A DNA stretch of 64,000 nucleotides from Blastocystis sp. Blastoise (taxonomy: Eukaryota; Sar; Bigyra; Opalinata; Blastocystidae), in the NCBI GenBank assembly GCA_039096225.1, contig JBBPEB010000015.1, positions 434,001 through 498,000 of the forward strand, in the 5' to 3' direction. Below the pieces are notes generated by a model. That model saw only the letters and a list, made by a program, of their open reading frames with translations. It made no database searches and was not told the DNA's origin. Positions 24,820 through 54,957 of the stretch are shown one piece after another. A program made the translations under genes and the position numbers. Position 1 is the stretch's first letter. Every line of letters starts with the position of its first letter.

Positions 24820-25225
24820 TCCGAAATCCGGTGCTATAAAAGGTATATTTTTTTACATTGTTGTAGTTTTTTTATTAATATTATCTTCTATAGGTTCAGA
24901 TGTTGTAGGAGGTCTCCCTAGTCGACAACTTCATGGTTCTAAAGGTATTTAATTATATTAATATTTTTTGAAATTAACTATTTTTTATTTTTATATAGGT
25001 TCTAGGTTTTCTCAGTGGTTCCGATTGGTCAACAATTTCTTGATGGTTGAAGGTATATTATTATATTATATATATTTGTTTACATCTATTTTTATAGTTG
25101 TGGTTTTTCTTCATGGAGTCGCTTTAGAAGTTTTATTACAAGGTATATATTTATTTATTATCTATATTATTATTATTTCTATTATTTTTATATGTATAGT
25201 CATCAAAATGGTTCCCAACTTAGTT
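24820..25225 (+). other. Series of phase-1 mini-exons with a GSRFSQWF motif
   Basis: Four consecutive short open pieces are separated by GTAT...TATAG introns, each splitting a Gly codon after the first base. They read GDPKSGAIK, SDVVGGLPSRQLHGSK, then SRFSQWFRLVNNFLMVE and VVVFLHGVALEVLLQ. SRFSQWF resembles the GSRFSRWF motif of the eIF4E transporter 4E-T family, but nothing else supports that. The upstream piece (24731 on) does not join cleanly. It could be a captured gene fragment or a small unknown gene. No start codon or stop is established. Confidence 0.3.
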
Positions 25226-25849
25226 AAAACAAACAAAATAATTATTATTTTTCTTATTTTTTTTTATTTTTCTTATTGTTTTAATTATTATATTATTATT
25301 TATTGTCTTTTGTTAATATAATTTTAATTATCATTCACACAACGATTAAATAAATAAATAAGACAGGTTTTATCCAACAAATAGCACCCAAATTCTATCT
25401 TAAAAATACATGATAATGTGTTTAAAATGTGTATTAGAGAAAAATATAGATACCTTTAGAGCAGATAAAATACAAATAGACATATATTTGCCTTGTGTTA
25501 GAAAAGAAAAACACCAAAAACTGCTCTTAAAAAAAAAGATGCCAGCTGGGTCAAACGTGTTAGATAACTTCCTGGCATATGGTTAGAGAAGATTTTTTGT
25601 CGTTAGATAAGAAAATAGCCCATTTTTTAGATAAGGTTTTGGTTACCCAATAGATAGATTTTTTTACTAAAAAACAAAATGCCTACTAGTGTATTTAAAG
25701 TATCTTCACTTAATACTTAAAAAAATTTTGTACTGGATTCTTTTGGAAAATCACGGGGAACACTAAAACAAATGTAGGCAAAAACAATTTTTTTAATTGA
25801 GTCTTATTCAAAACTAGTTGCTATTGTAGTTATATAACAATTATATACA

Positions 25850-34902
<9,053 letters not shown>

Positions 34903-36443
34903 TCATTATTTCTATATTTTAGTTATAAGAATTGTTTATATATTCAATTCTTTTCTAAAACTATCAATTCTTTTGTTATATATTTAATACTTTTTCTATT
35001 AATTTTCTATATTTTCAATTCGTCTATATAAATTTTTTTAGGCGTTCAATTGGCTTATATATTTGTTTTTATGGTTTTATTTATGCATTTATTATACATA
35101 TATATTAAATATTCAATTCATTTATATATGCAATTCTTTTATATACATCTCATTCATTTTATATTCTACTCAGCTGTAAGCTACATAAATATATAAATAT
35201 ATTATTTTATTCATAATCTTGATATATATTTATATATTCTTAATGATTTGCGTATTTTAAAAATATTTGCGTGTTGTTTTTGTATATATTCTTTTTTTTT
35301 ATATATACTTTTTAACGCTACATTAGTTTAAAACTCTATTTTATTTTGTTCTTTTACAATTTTTTTTTCTAATTTTTATACAGTTTATTATTAATTAATT
35401 CTCTTTTTTTTTCTTTTATTCTTTCTAATCATTTATTTACACTAATATTTTAACCAGTAATCAAATTACTTTTGTTTATATTTTATTTCATATATACATA
35501 TATTATTTAATACTTTTTATTTATTTAGTTTTATAGTTATTACAACAAAAGTGCTCTATTCAAAACGCTACATATTTTATTTCTCATTATTCAATTATTT
35601 TATGTTTTATAATTGGTATAATCTTCATTATATATCCTTCTTTTGTTTTAATATAGATATATCTTAAATTTTATTTATTTTTTAATTCTAATAGGCCTAA
35701 ATCTCTTCGTATATCTCAGTTTGTTTGTGATTTTGTTTTTTCTTTCTTATTTAATGAATTTAGTTTTGTTATTATTGATTTGGATTATGAATAATAATAC
35801 TTAATCACAACAGTCGACATTTTCTTTTGTGAAACTCATAAATTACTCAACTTTTTAGCTTAAAAAATGTCACCGTGTTCTCCCTGTTCTCTATATGTTT
35901 CATTTATGATCTATATATCAAAAAAGACTCATTTAAATAAAAAAAACAAATACATTGTCAACAATAAGTGTGTAATTGTCTAAATAAGTTCTTATCATCA
36001 TTTGTCAATTACGTGTATACATGAAACCAATATATTTACTAGAGGTTAGATGAGAACCCGTCGATAGTAATAAAAACTTAAATTACTAAAAAAAAGATTA
36101 AAAAAATCATAATTAAAGTTATAAATTACAGTCAAAATGTATATTTTTTCAATTGTACAATATACTTTATAAGGTAGGTTTCCTAGCTTATACTAGAATT
36201 TTTGTTTCCAAAATTTCTAACAATAAAAAAAGAATTCTTTTCCCTGGGCATTTGGACGCAATACCATCCCTACAGAGACAACTTTGAATTTCTTTCATTT
36301 TCAAGATACAGTTCGCTTTGGGTTTTCTTTCAAGTTTTAGTAAATAGTTAAATAAAAAATAGATCAATTATATTTTATATTCAAATATTATTGTATGTTT
36401 TCTCTCTATTCCTTAAGTATATAAGTTGAAGAAGTTTGCCAAT
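34903..36443. other. Intergenic region, 1.5 kb
   Basis: Very T-rich in the first 800 bp, which holds repeated 'ttatatattcaattc' phrases just after the TLDc stop. No exon or RNA gene recognised. A slightly G/C-richer patch (36035-36065 and 36240-36320) has no readable function. Confidence 0.55.
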
Positions 36444-37107
36444 ATGAGTATACAATTTAACGAAGAGCATCTTGAGTTTTTGGATTCATTGTCGAAACCT
36501 GTCACAATGTATCAATTACGAGAAGATACGATCGAGAATAAAAAGATAATATGCCCTGAATTCTTAGAAACTTGTTTACAGTATTTACATTAGTTTTTTA
36601 AAGTTTATTTATATAGGATTCTAGAAAAGGAGGTCACATCCGATGAGATCTCTGGTCCTGACTATAAAAATGGTAAGCCTGGAATATATACTTATAAAAT
36701 GAATGGTTTAATCGTTGATAATCCACATAATTATAATTTATACGCTGTCCAATGGAATGCTGCTTGCGTTTTTCATGATTATAAAGCAGAAAGTCTTCGA
36801 GAATTATTAACAAAAGAAATAATCCGTCGCTTATTTGGTATTTTCTATTTGGATTTCCAATCTAATAAGTATTTACTTTTTATCTCTCCTTTTATATATA
36901 TATATATTATATTCATTTTATTCATTTCATATAAAGAGTATACGATAATGCTTCGAAATCTCTTGATGGATGTTTAGTGGCAAACCGTTCGCTTGTTACT
37001 GATGAGCTTTATGATAACGCTAAGTTGATGAATGCTCTTGTGAACAATATTCATAGACTTGGTGTTTTGGATCTCCTAAAGAATTTTATTTATAGTTGTT
37101 TTGATCG

Positions 37108-37144
<37 letters not shown>

Positions 37145-40100
37145 TCTCCAAATTTACTAAGATAAACTATTAATTATAATATTTATATATAGAAGATTGT
37201 GATATGTTTTTCTATAAAGATTTCAACGCTTTTATTGATGCATTATATAATAATATGTTTTATGATTTATCAAAATATACTGAGTTGCCTACTAATTTTG
37301 AAGATATAATATTAAAATCAAGAAATTCTTCTTATTTATTATTATCTATTGTTCGTTATTCTGTGATTAAATAGTATATTAGTCTATTTAAATGTTACTT
37401 TATATTATATTATATTATATTACATTTATTATATTATATTTATTATATTATATTTATTATATTATATTAATTATATTATATTTAAAATATAGAATATAAA
37501 TGTATATATCTATAGTTCTGGAAAAGAGACCGAAACTAATCTTCCTTTTGATTCTATTACTCATTCAATTATTAGTGAACATTATTTATCACAATATAAT
37601 CAAGTAGTTCTTTCAGATATAAAGATACTTAAGGAGTTTGAATATATTCCTAAAGCGAAACAAGAATATAAAGAGAAAATTCAAGAATATCTTCATTCAA
37701 TAAATAGTCAATATTATCAATGGGATCCTGTGTTTATTTCTCCTTTATCTTTAATTACTAAGGATACTACTGAAAGTGGTTATGATATTATGTGTATTCC
37801 ATCTTTAGAAGAAGAATATAATGATGATATTGATATGAATAACGAATATATAGATGAAAATATTGATAAGAATTTAGGATTACAAGATTTTAATAAGAAT
37901 AATAATAGCGAAAATAATAATAATAATCAAGATAATAATCAAATAATTACATCTAAAGATATATATTCCTCTCTTTCAAAAGACTATGTCTCCCAACAAT
38001 ATGAATGTCTTAAGAAGGATCTATCAGCATTATATTCTACAATGAGTGATAAAATCATAGAATCTTGTATAATGACTATGGATATGTACATATGTAAAAC
38101 ACCAAAGAATATAGACAATAAAATGGATATTATCGATTTAAAAAATAAGAATAATGAACATAAAGAAAATATAAAGGAATTAAGATATTTCATTGAACAA
38201 TTATTAAGTGTACTAATGGAATATTTATCATGGCTTCCAAGTCTCTTTGATGATTGGAGTATATATATATATATTGATTTTTTGTTATTATATGTGTTTA
38301 TATTATTATACTGTTGTGTTTTAATTATATTATCATAGTTTTTTTTTTATTAATTATGTATTTTTATTTTTCTTATATTGTGTATTATATATTATATTTT
38401 TTATTATATTTTTTATTATATTTTTTATTATATTTTTTATTATATTTTTTATTATATTTTTTATTATATTTTTTATTATATTTCTTCTTATTATTTATAT
38501 TTTTTAATTATGCCTCTTATTATTATTTTATAATAATATTTTTTTATTATTTTTTTTATATTTATTCTTATTCTTATTTTATAATATAGATGATCATATA
38601 TTTTGTTCGGATTATTACTGTCTTGGAGATTCATTACCCGCTACTTTCTTTAAATACGTTCCACCAATCGAAAAGCCTGGTTGTATCCCTAAAGAAATAC
38701 TATTTCCGCTTCTCTCGGATTCTATTCAATTAGAAGTTCTTATTAAGGAATTAATATCTATAGATATGGGCACAATCCGATTACATGGAGTAGAATCAAA
38801 TAATGTTGTATATATTATTATTTTTTATATATTATATTAGTATTTAATATATATATATTTTTTTATCATTATTCTTTTTTTATTTTTATATTATTTTTTA
38901 TATATTATTTTTTATATATTATTTTTTTTTACATTTTTTTTTTTTTTTATATTATTTTTTTTTACATTATATTTTATATATTATTTTTTATATATTATTT
39001 TTTATATATTATTTTATATATATAGAAACCTAGAGTAACTCAGAGTGTTACCTATCTCTTCCGTTTTATGAATATGCTGATTAATTACCCCGATTTATGT
39101 GTAGATATTCAAAAAGAACAAATCGAATCTTTACTTGTATATTAATATTATTATTATGTATATATATATATTATTATTATAGTCTGTGACATTGTTATTA
39201 TTAGACTATTGTAAGAGTCATGCAACAAATACTTATATTCATATACAATTAAAATCAATTTTAGCTACAATGAATAGAGTTATTCAAACTCTTCCTGAAT
39301 GTATATATATATATATTTATATAAATATTTATATTATTTTATAATAATCATTATAATACTTTTGCTACTTTTCATTTAACTACATTTTTCTGTTATAGCT
39401 TATGAAATTGATGTAAATATTATTTTCAATGCAGTTGTTCAAACAATTCATGATATTGTATTTATTGTTTTTATATATAGTTTATAATATAATAATATTA
39501 TTTCTATATACCTATATATTATTTTTTAGGATGATTCTTATATACGTTTTGAGTCTATTGGAGACATACATAAAGATCCTCAATTCCAATATATAACATC
39601 TACTTCTTCTGATTCCTCTATATATTATACAGCACAAATTACTTCTTCTACGTATCCATTTAAGAATATCCCACTTCGTTATTGTTTATATAATTTCATT
39701 GATGCCTTATCTCCTAGTACTATCAACACAAAAGAAGAATTCGAAAAGAATAATGGTCCAGGAGCTAATAATTATTTTGGTTATACTATAACTGATACAG
39801 TAGTAAAAGAAAAGCCAGTAATTGATATTATGAAAAATAAAGATACTCTCTTGGAAAATAAAGATATCCAACATATTAAACATCTTGCAAATGAAATGAA
39901 TGAATATATTGTTACAAATTCTGTATGTTTTAATGTTTATTATATTACATTATATGATTATAATATATTATATTATATTATAATATATACTATACTATAT
40001 TATTTATTTTATATTATTATATTTTATTGTATTTATATATTATTATTACTATACTATATTATTTATTATATATTATTATATTTTATTGCATTTATATATT

Positions 40101-41366
40101 ATTATATACTATACTATATTATTGTCTACTATGCTATTATCCTATAATAAATTATAGGATATTAAAAAGCCAATAATAACTAATTTCCTTAACAATACGG
40201 ATCAGATCGATTTTTCTTCGTTTGCTACAGTTAAACAGAATCCTTGGGATAAGGCTAAAAAGCAAAAGAATCAAATGACAGAATCCTCTTCGTCACTTCT
40301 TTATAAGAGTCTATCTAAGACTTTATCAGAACCATCTACACAAGATAATAATAATAATATTCCTAACAATATACCAGAGTTATATTCATATGAATCTCGA
40401 AATTTTTCATCAAATATTGTTTTATCTCCTATTCCCTTCTTAGCATCACCAACATCTTCTTCTCCTTCTTCTCCTCTATGTCCTGCTCCTTCATCTTTCT
40501 CTATTCCTCGAACAAGTAGCTCTGGTCAAGAACCTGCAGATCTACCTACTATGCTTCCTCAAATGTCTTCTATGATTCCAGAAATACCTTCAATGCTTCC
40601 TCATATACCCTCTAATATTCCTCAAATACCATCAACAATTCATGAACCACCTTCTATGCTTCCTGAAGTACCCTCTATGCTTCCTCAAATACCCTCTACA
40701 ATTCATGAACCACCTTCTATGCTTCCTCATATACCCTCTAATATTCCTAAAATACCATCAACAATTCATGAACCACCTTCTATTCTTCCTCAAATACCCT
40801 CTAATATTCCTAAAATACCCTCTACAATTCATGAACCACCTTCTATTCTTCCTCAAATACCCTCTATGCTTCCTGAGATACCATCTACAATTCCTAAAAT
40901 ACCATCTACAATACATTATCCATCATTTAATAATACTGACAATAATAATGTAAACTCACCTTCATTTAAAAATTTTGTTTCTTCACTAAATCATGTCAAT
41001 GTTTTTCGAGATTATTCTACTAATAATATTCCTGTAGCCCATCCTGAGAAGTCAACACTTCCAACTATTATTAAGAGTTCGAAAAGACCTAGTATCAATC
41101 AAGACTCCGTATATAATTCTGGAAAACGAGTATCATCAGATTTGACTCTTTCAGATAAGAGCTATAAAGATCTTAATACTTCAAGTACACCTTTTTCTAA
41201 AGAATTCGATTTCTCTTCTTTAAACAATAACTCTAATTCTGAATCTAACAAATATAATAATACTGCCAAAAAGTTCTACACGTATAAGAATAACACTAAT
41301 GAATCAAATAATGATATAGATCCAAAAAAAACCATGAGAGGAACACAATCTCATGCTTATAATTAA
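36444..41366 (+). CDS. Unrecognised 1196-residue protein with a proline-rich tandem-repeat tail
   Basis: Eleven inferred exons (36444-36580, 36617-36868, 36937-37106, 37193-37373, 37516-38258, 38590-38807, 39026-39136, 39183-39300, 39399-39457, 39530-39922, 40158-41366) join in frame. The first ~800 residues are mostly helical (MSIQFNEEHLEFLDSLSKPV; VTDELYDNAKLMNALVNNIH) with a short Asn/Asp-rich insert near 37830-37950. The part from 38590 (NDHIFCSDYYCLGDSLPATF) to 39922 reads like an ordinary folded domain. The C-terminal exon is Ser/Pro-rich and carries heptad-like repeats such as MLPQIPS and TIHEPPS (40550-40920), then an Asn/Ser-rich end. I do not recognise the family. The absence of a signal peptide or membrane segment suggests a cytosolic or nuclear protein. 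Confidence 0.7.
38389..38482 (+). repeat. 13-bp tandem repeat in an intron
   Basis: About seven copies of 'ttttttattatat' within intron 38259-38589. Confidence 0.85.
40552..40920 (+). repeat. Coding 21-bp repeat (MLPxIPS/TIHEPPS heptapeptides)
   Basis: About sixteen 7-residue units of the types MLPQIPS, NIPKIPS and TIHEPPS are arranged in larger blocks (for example IPSTIHEPPS recurring five times). The spacing is a multiple of 21 bp, so a second plus frame is also open. Confidence 0.9.
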
Positions 41367-42122
41367 ATATATATAATTAAATATATTATACTGTTATTAT
41401 ATTATTATGATTATATAAATATCTCCAGTCAATTATAATCATTTATATCTATATATTTATATATTTATTCATTTATTTATTTTCATAATAATTCAAGTTT
41501 ATTTATTCATTATTGTTGAGTTTTATCTTTATTCCAATTTCACATACAATTGATTATTATTTATCTATCTATTCATAAAACATTTTTTCAGTAGTTTGGA
41601 CCATCAAGTTTTAAACCCATTTTTAGAATAAAAAATGATCTAAACCGTCAATCCGTCAAAATTGTTTCATAGTTGAACATTTCTTTTATAAATATATAAC
41701 ACATATATGTCGTTTATCCACATTTTACAGATTCAAAATATATCAAGTTTATATATAATGGAATCCAAGAAATAACTCTAATTACTCTTTTATATACAAT
41801 ATCATTCAAAATATGTCAAGTTGTTTTCATTCTTATGATGTACATAACTTCTTTATTCACAGTATATGTCCTTCTATGAATTGAATCATGTTTTAGAATA
41901 AACATAATGCATTTCTTTGCATTATTTTTCATTTTAATTTATTTCAAGTTAATCCATATATCTATCCTATAATATACAAATAACAAAACAGATACATATC
42001 CTCTTGACAAGAAATTAATATGTTAATAAACAATTTATAGAATAACCTTGGAAAATCCATCGTTGTTCTTTCAAATTGTAAATCTTTTATTTCTTTTATT
42101 TATTATCTCTATTATTTTATAA
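41367..42122. other. Intergenic region
   Basis: AT-rich; no exon or RNA gene seen. Presumed 3' UTR plus the promoter of the PX gene. Confidence 0.6.
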
Positions 42123-45802
<3,680 letters not shown>

Positions 45803-46124
45803 TGAGTTAAGAAGCTCTGTCAACATTCTTGTCAATCATTAATTTCTTTTATTTTTTTTAAATTTTATTTTATTGTATTTTATTTTATTGTTTATCGCAT
45901 TTGAAATAGTTGTTTTGTTGTATATATATATAATAAAAGACATAAAACGCAAAATACCATATATAAAAATTATTTTCATTTGTAGAGCAGAAAGAGGAAA
46001 CATATTTATGGTTATCATTAAAAATCATTAATAATTGTTTTCTTCTTATTTTCATCAGTGAAAGTATATATTCTAATAAATATATCTTATTCTATTATAC
46101 AATACAGAGTCCTATTTTTTTGAT
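45803..46124. other. Short intergenic region
   Basis: About 320 bp of AT-rich sequence between the PX gene and exportin-4, both on the plus strand. No feature seen. Confidence 0.6.
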
Positions 46125-51979
<5,855 letters not shown>

Positions 51980-52207
51980 AATTATTTATTTTTTCAATCT
52001 TAATGTTTCTTTTTTGTTAAATTATTGTCTTAATTAAAAATTGTTGATTTACCCACTAATGATATATTTTCTATATGTATATATATTATATATACTTGAA
52101 ATTGAAAAAAATACAAATTTGAAATAAAATCATACAAAACAAAAATCATATTTATACACCTTGGTTTCAAACAGAAATATGTCGTTGTAAGTAAACTGTA
52201 GTTATGC

Positions 52208-52762
52208 TTATGCGACAAGAGCAGAAGCAGTAGCAGATTCATACTTCCATTGAGGAGGGAGTTGTTTGGAGCTCTTGTAGTATCTAGCAATACGATGAAT
52301 ACGGGATTCAATAAGAATTAAACGGAACTTAGAATCACGATCCTTACGGTTATGTTCAAGATGCTTTCTGACAGAGACAGCCTTCTTAATAAGACAGTAG
52401 AGATCTTCAGGAAGAGCAGGAGCGAGACCGTTCTTCTTTAAGATTCTGAGTATCTTAGAACCTGTAACGTTCTTAACTTGACCGACACCTTCTTGATCTC
52501 TTAAGAGAACACCGATTTGGGAAGGAGTTAAACCCTTCTTAGCTAAACGGCAGATGTGTTCTTCGACTTCTTCAGCAGTCTTCTTGAACCAAGCAGGAGC
52601 AGTTCTCTTGTAGGGAACACAAGGAGCGGCAATACCATGACCATTACTGATAAGTATTATTATAAATTATAAACAATCAATGTCAATAAACACCAGAAAA
52701 AAAACAACTACGATTGAGAAAAACAACTAGAATACATACCCATTACTGTGCATACGACCCAT
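52208..52762 (-). CDS. RPS13: 40S ribosomal protein S13 (uS15 family)
   Basis: Two exons, 52762-52740 and 52646-52208, give 153 aa. The protein reads [20 protein letters not shown] at the start, then [80 protein letters not shown] and ends [18 protein letters not shown]. This is full-length eukaryotic RPS13, a small-subunit protein contacting 18S rRNA near the inter-subunit bridge. It is the most G+C-rich gene in the window, as expected for a highly expressed gene with biased codons. The single 93-nt intron sits after codon 7, GTATGT...ATCAG, and is flanked by a 9-bp direct repeat. Confidence 0.95.
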
Positions 52763-53940
52763 TATTAATACTTTGTATTGAAAGAAACTTCAAAGGTGAA
52801 ATAATAATTTCTTTTATAAACAAAAAAAAGTTCTGGGTTATTTATGAAAATTTTACTGAGTGGTTACTCCATTAATTTTTCCTATATAAATTTCTGAAAC
52901 CAAAAAGCATTTTTTGTCCATACATTTTTCTTAATCAACTTTGAACTCGAACCACTCACTCCTCGTTTTTTTATTATTTTTTGTCAGTCATTTTTACGAA
53001 TTAATCACGGTTTTTATTGTATACCTGAAAAATTGTTGAAATTTTTTTTTGAGATTTCAGAATAATTCAGTTACTATAGTAATTTAACCTATTTATAAAA
53101 TAGACACACCAATTTATTTAATAATAATTATAAGAATGATGATTACAATATATTTGATGAATCAAATTATCTGAATTTAATGTTTAATCCACGTATTGAG
53201 TTTATTACAAAAACGTAATATGTTTCAGAACTTATATTTAGTCTACAAATCTTCTTCTTAAAGTAAAGAGAATATATAATATAAGAGTTGATAACATAGT
53301 TTCTACAGTAATGTAACAAACATTAAGTTGACAATAAAGAAAATGTCATTATCTTCTAAGTTATTTGTGTATAAATTATTTTAATGTTATTTCTAAACAA
53401 AAAAAATACAATTGACATGAAATTAATCGTCTACTATTAACAAAAAGATAAATAGAAATCACAAAAAAGTGAGTTATTCAAGCCTACTTACAAAAATATA
53501 TATACATGTATTTATTTTTCATAGTCACATATGAAAGCTCATTTTATAAGATTTTTAGAGAGAATAACAAACAAAAAATTTCTTTATCTTGAATTTATGA
53601 AAATGCAGAAAACAGAATAATTACTTAATAAAAAGACTCCTACAAACAATTATATATATATAGAATACAAATGTAATACAGTGATATATATATAACAACA
53701 ATAAGAAGAATATAGAGTACAAAAATACTGAAGATCAACTACAATATGATTCTTAAAGGAAAAAATAAATAATGCAATTCGATAATATAAGTATAAATAG
53801 AAAAATAGATACGAGTTTTGTTATAGAATTTAATAAAAAATAAAATAGAAAGAGATATGGATAAATGAATATGTATAAAAATGAATATAAAAATTTTATA
53901 TATCATAATCTTTACTAATTGATTGTATGATATCATCTCC
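52763..53940. other. Intergenic region between RPS13 and glycogen phosphorylase
   Basis: AT-rich; holds the RPS13 promoter (on the minus strand it lies upstream of 52762). No TATA-like or other element stands out from the AT background. No exon recognised. Confidence 0.6.
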
Positions 53941-54095
53941 CTATAATTCAAGACCTAATTCAGTTCCTTCTTCTTCACTAAAACCAGGAATAGAACGTGC
54001 TCTTTGACGACCATTACTAGTGTTCGTTGAACTGTATACAACAGGACGAGTAGTAGGAGTAATCATCCAAATCTTATTAGCATATTCATTCATAC

Positions 54096-54183
<88 letters not shown>

Positions 54184-54910
54184 TGTAAAAGAATCGAATA
54201 TATATTTCTTTTCAATAAGTTATATATAGAGTATATTATATACGCTCTATCTGAAGAGAAATAACCTGTTCCCGCGGTATTGAGAAGACTCTTCTTACTC
54301 CATTCTAAAGGTTTCTTATAGAGAGCATCAACTTCACGTTGAGCACGTACGTACTGTATATATGCAATAAGAATAATATAATTAATTAATAAGAATTATA
54401 ATATAACATAAATATAGAAAGAAAAAATGAAATATAATAAAAAAGGCAGTTATATATATCTAGATACATCATCGAAATCTTCAGTAATAAGGTAATAATC
54501 ATAACCATAAATAAGAGACTGTAAAATAGGCATAATAAGATCGTTACCACCATAAGAACCGGAGGCAAGTTGACCAAGAACAATAGCTAATTCATTAGAA
54601 ATAGGTTTAGCTCTCTTTTGGCCCTATAATAATAAGTATATTTTATGAGTATAATTATGATGAGTATAAAATATAATAATAGCCTTTATATATATATATA
54701 TATATATATATAATACTTTACAACTATCTAAAGTCTTTCTAATTTCATTGACTTCTTCAGTTCGTTTACCAAATATAAACATATTCTCTTCTCCAATACG
54801 TTGAGCTAACTCAATATTAGCACCATCATAAGTACCAATAATAAGAGCACCATTCAAACAGAACTTCATATTACTATATGAATATATATAATACATAAGA
54901 ATATATAAAA

Positions 54911-54957
<47 letters not shown>

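Larger units (their letters stand above)
18836..25691. mobile_element. Candidate CACTA (EnSpm/CMC-like) element, 6.86 kb, no transposase recognised
   Basis: The left end starts CACTAGTAGGC (18836-18846) and the right end finishes with its exact reverse complement GCCTACTAGTG (25681-25691). Both ends are flanked outside by TAT, the 3-bp target duplication expected for CACTA elements. A motif (C/T)GTTAGATA(A) clusters near the left end (18857-18865, 18879-18888) and near the right end (~25559-25568, 25601-25610), with a weaker TTTTTTAGATAAGG at ~25623. Subterminal repeats are typical of this superfamily. Contents are a fibro-slime-like fragment, an ARM-like fragment and a set of mini-exons, and I found no DDE transposase. 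It may be a non-autonomous or gene-capturing (Pack-type) element, or the short TIR may be chance in AT-rich DNA. Confidence 0.45.

Noticed and set aside
40642-40953. Second plus frame with LKYPLQFMNHLL repeats
   Set aside because: Shadow frame of the MLPxIPS repeat, open because the unit length is a multiple of three.
52030-52311. Minus-strand frame overlapping the RPS13 3' end
   Set aside because: It is in a different frame from RPS13, whose translation matches the family to its last residue.
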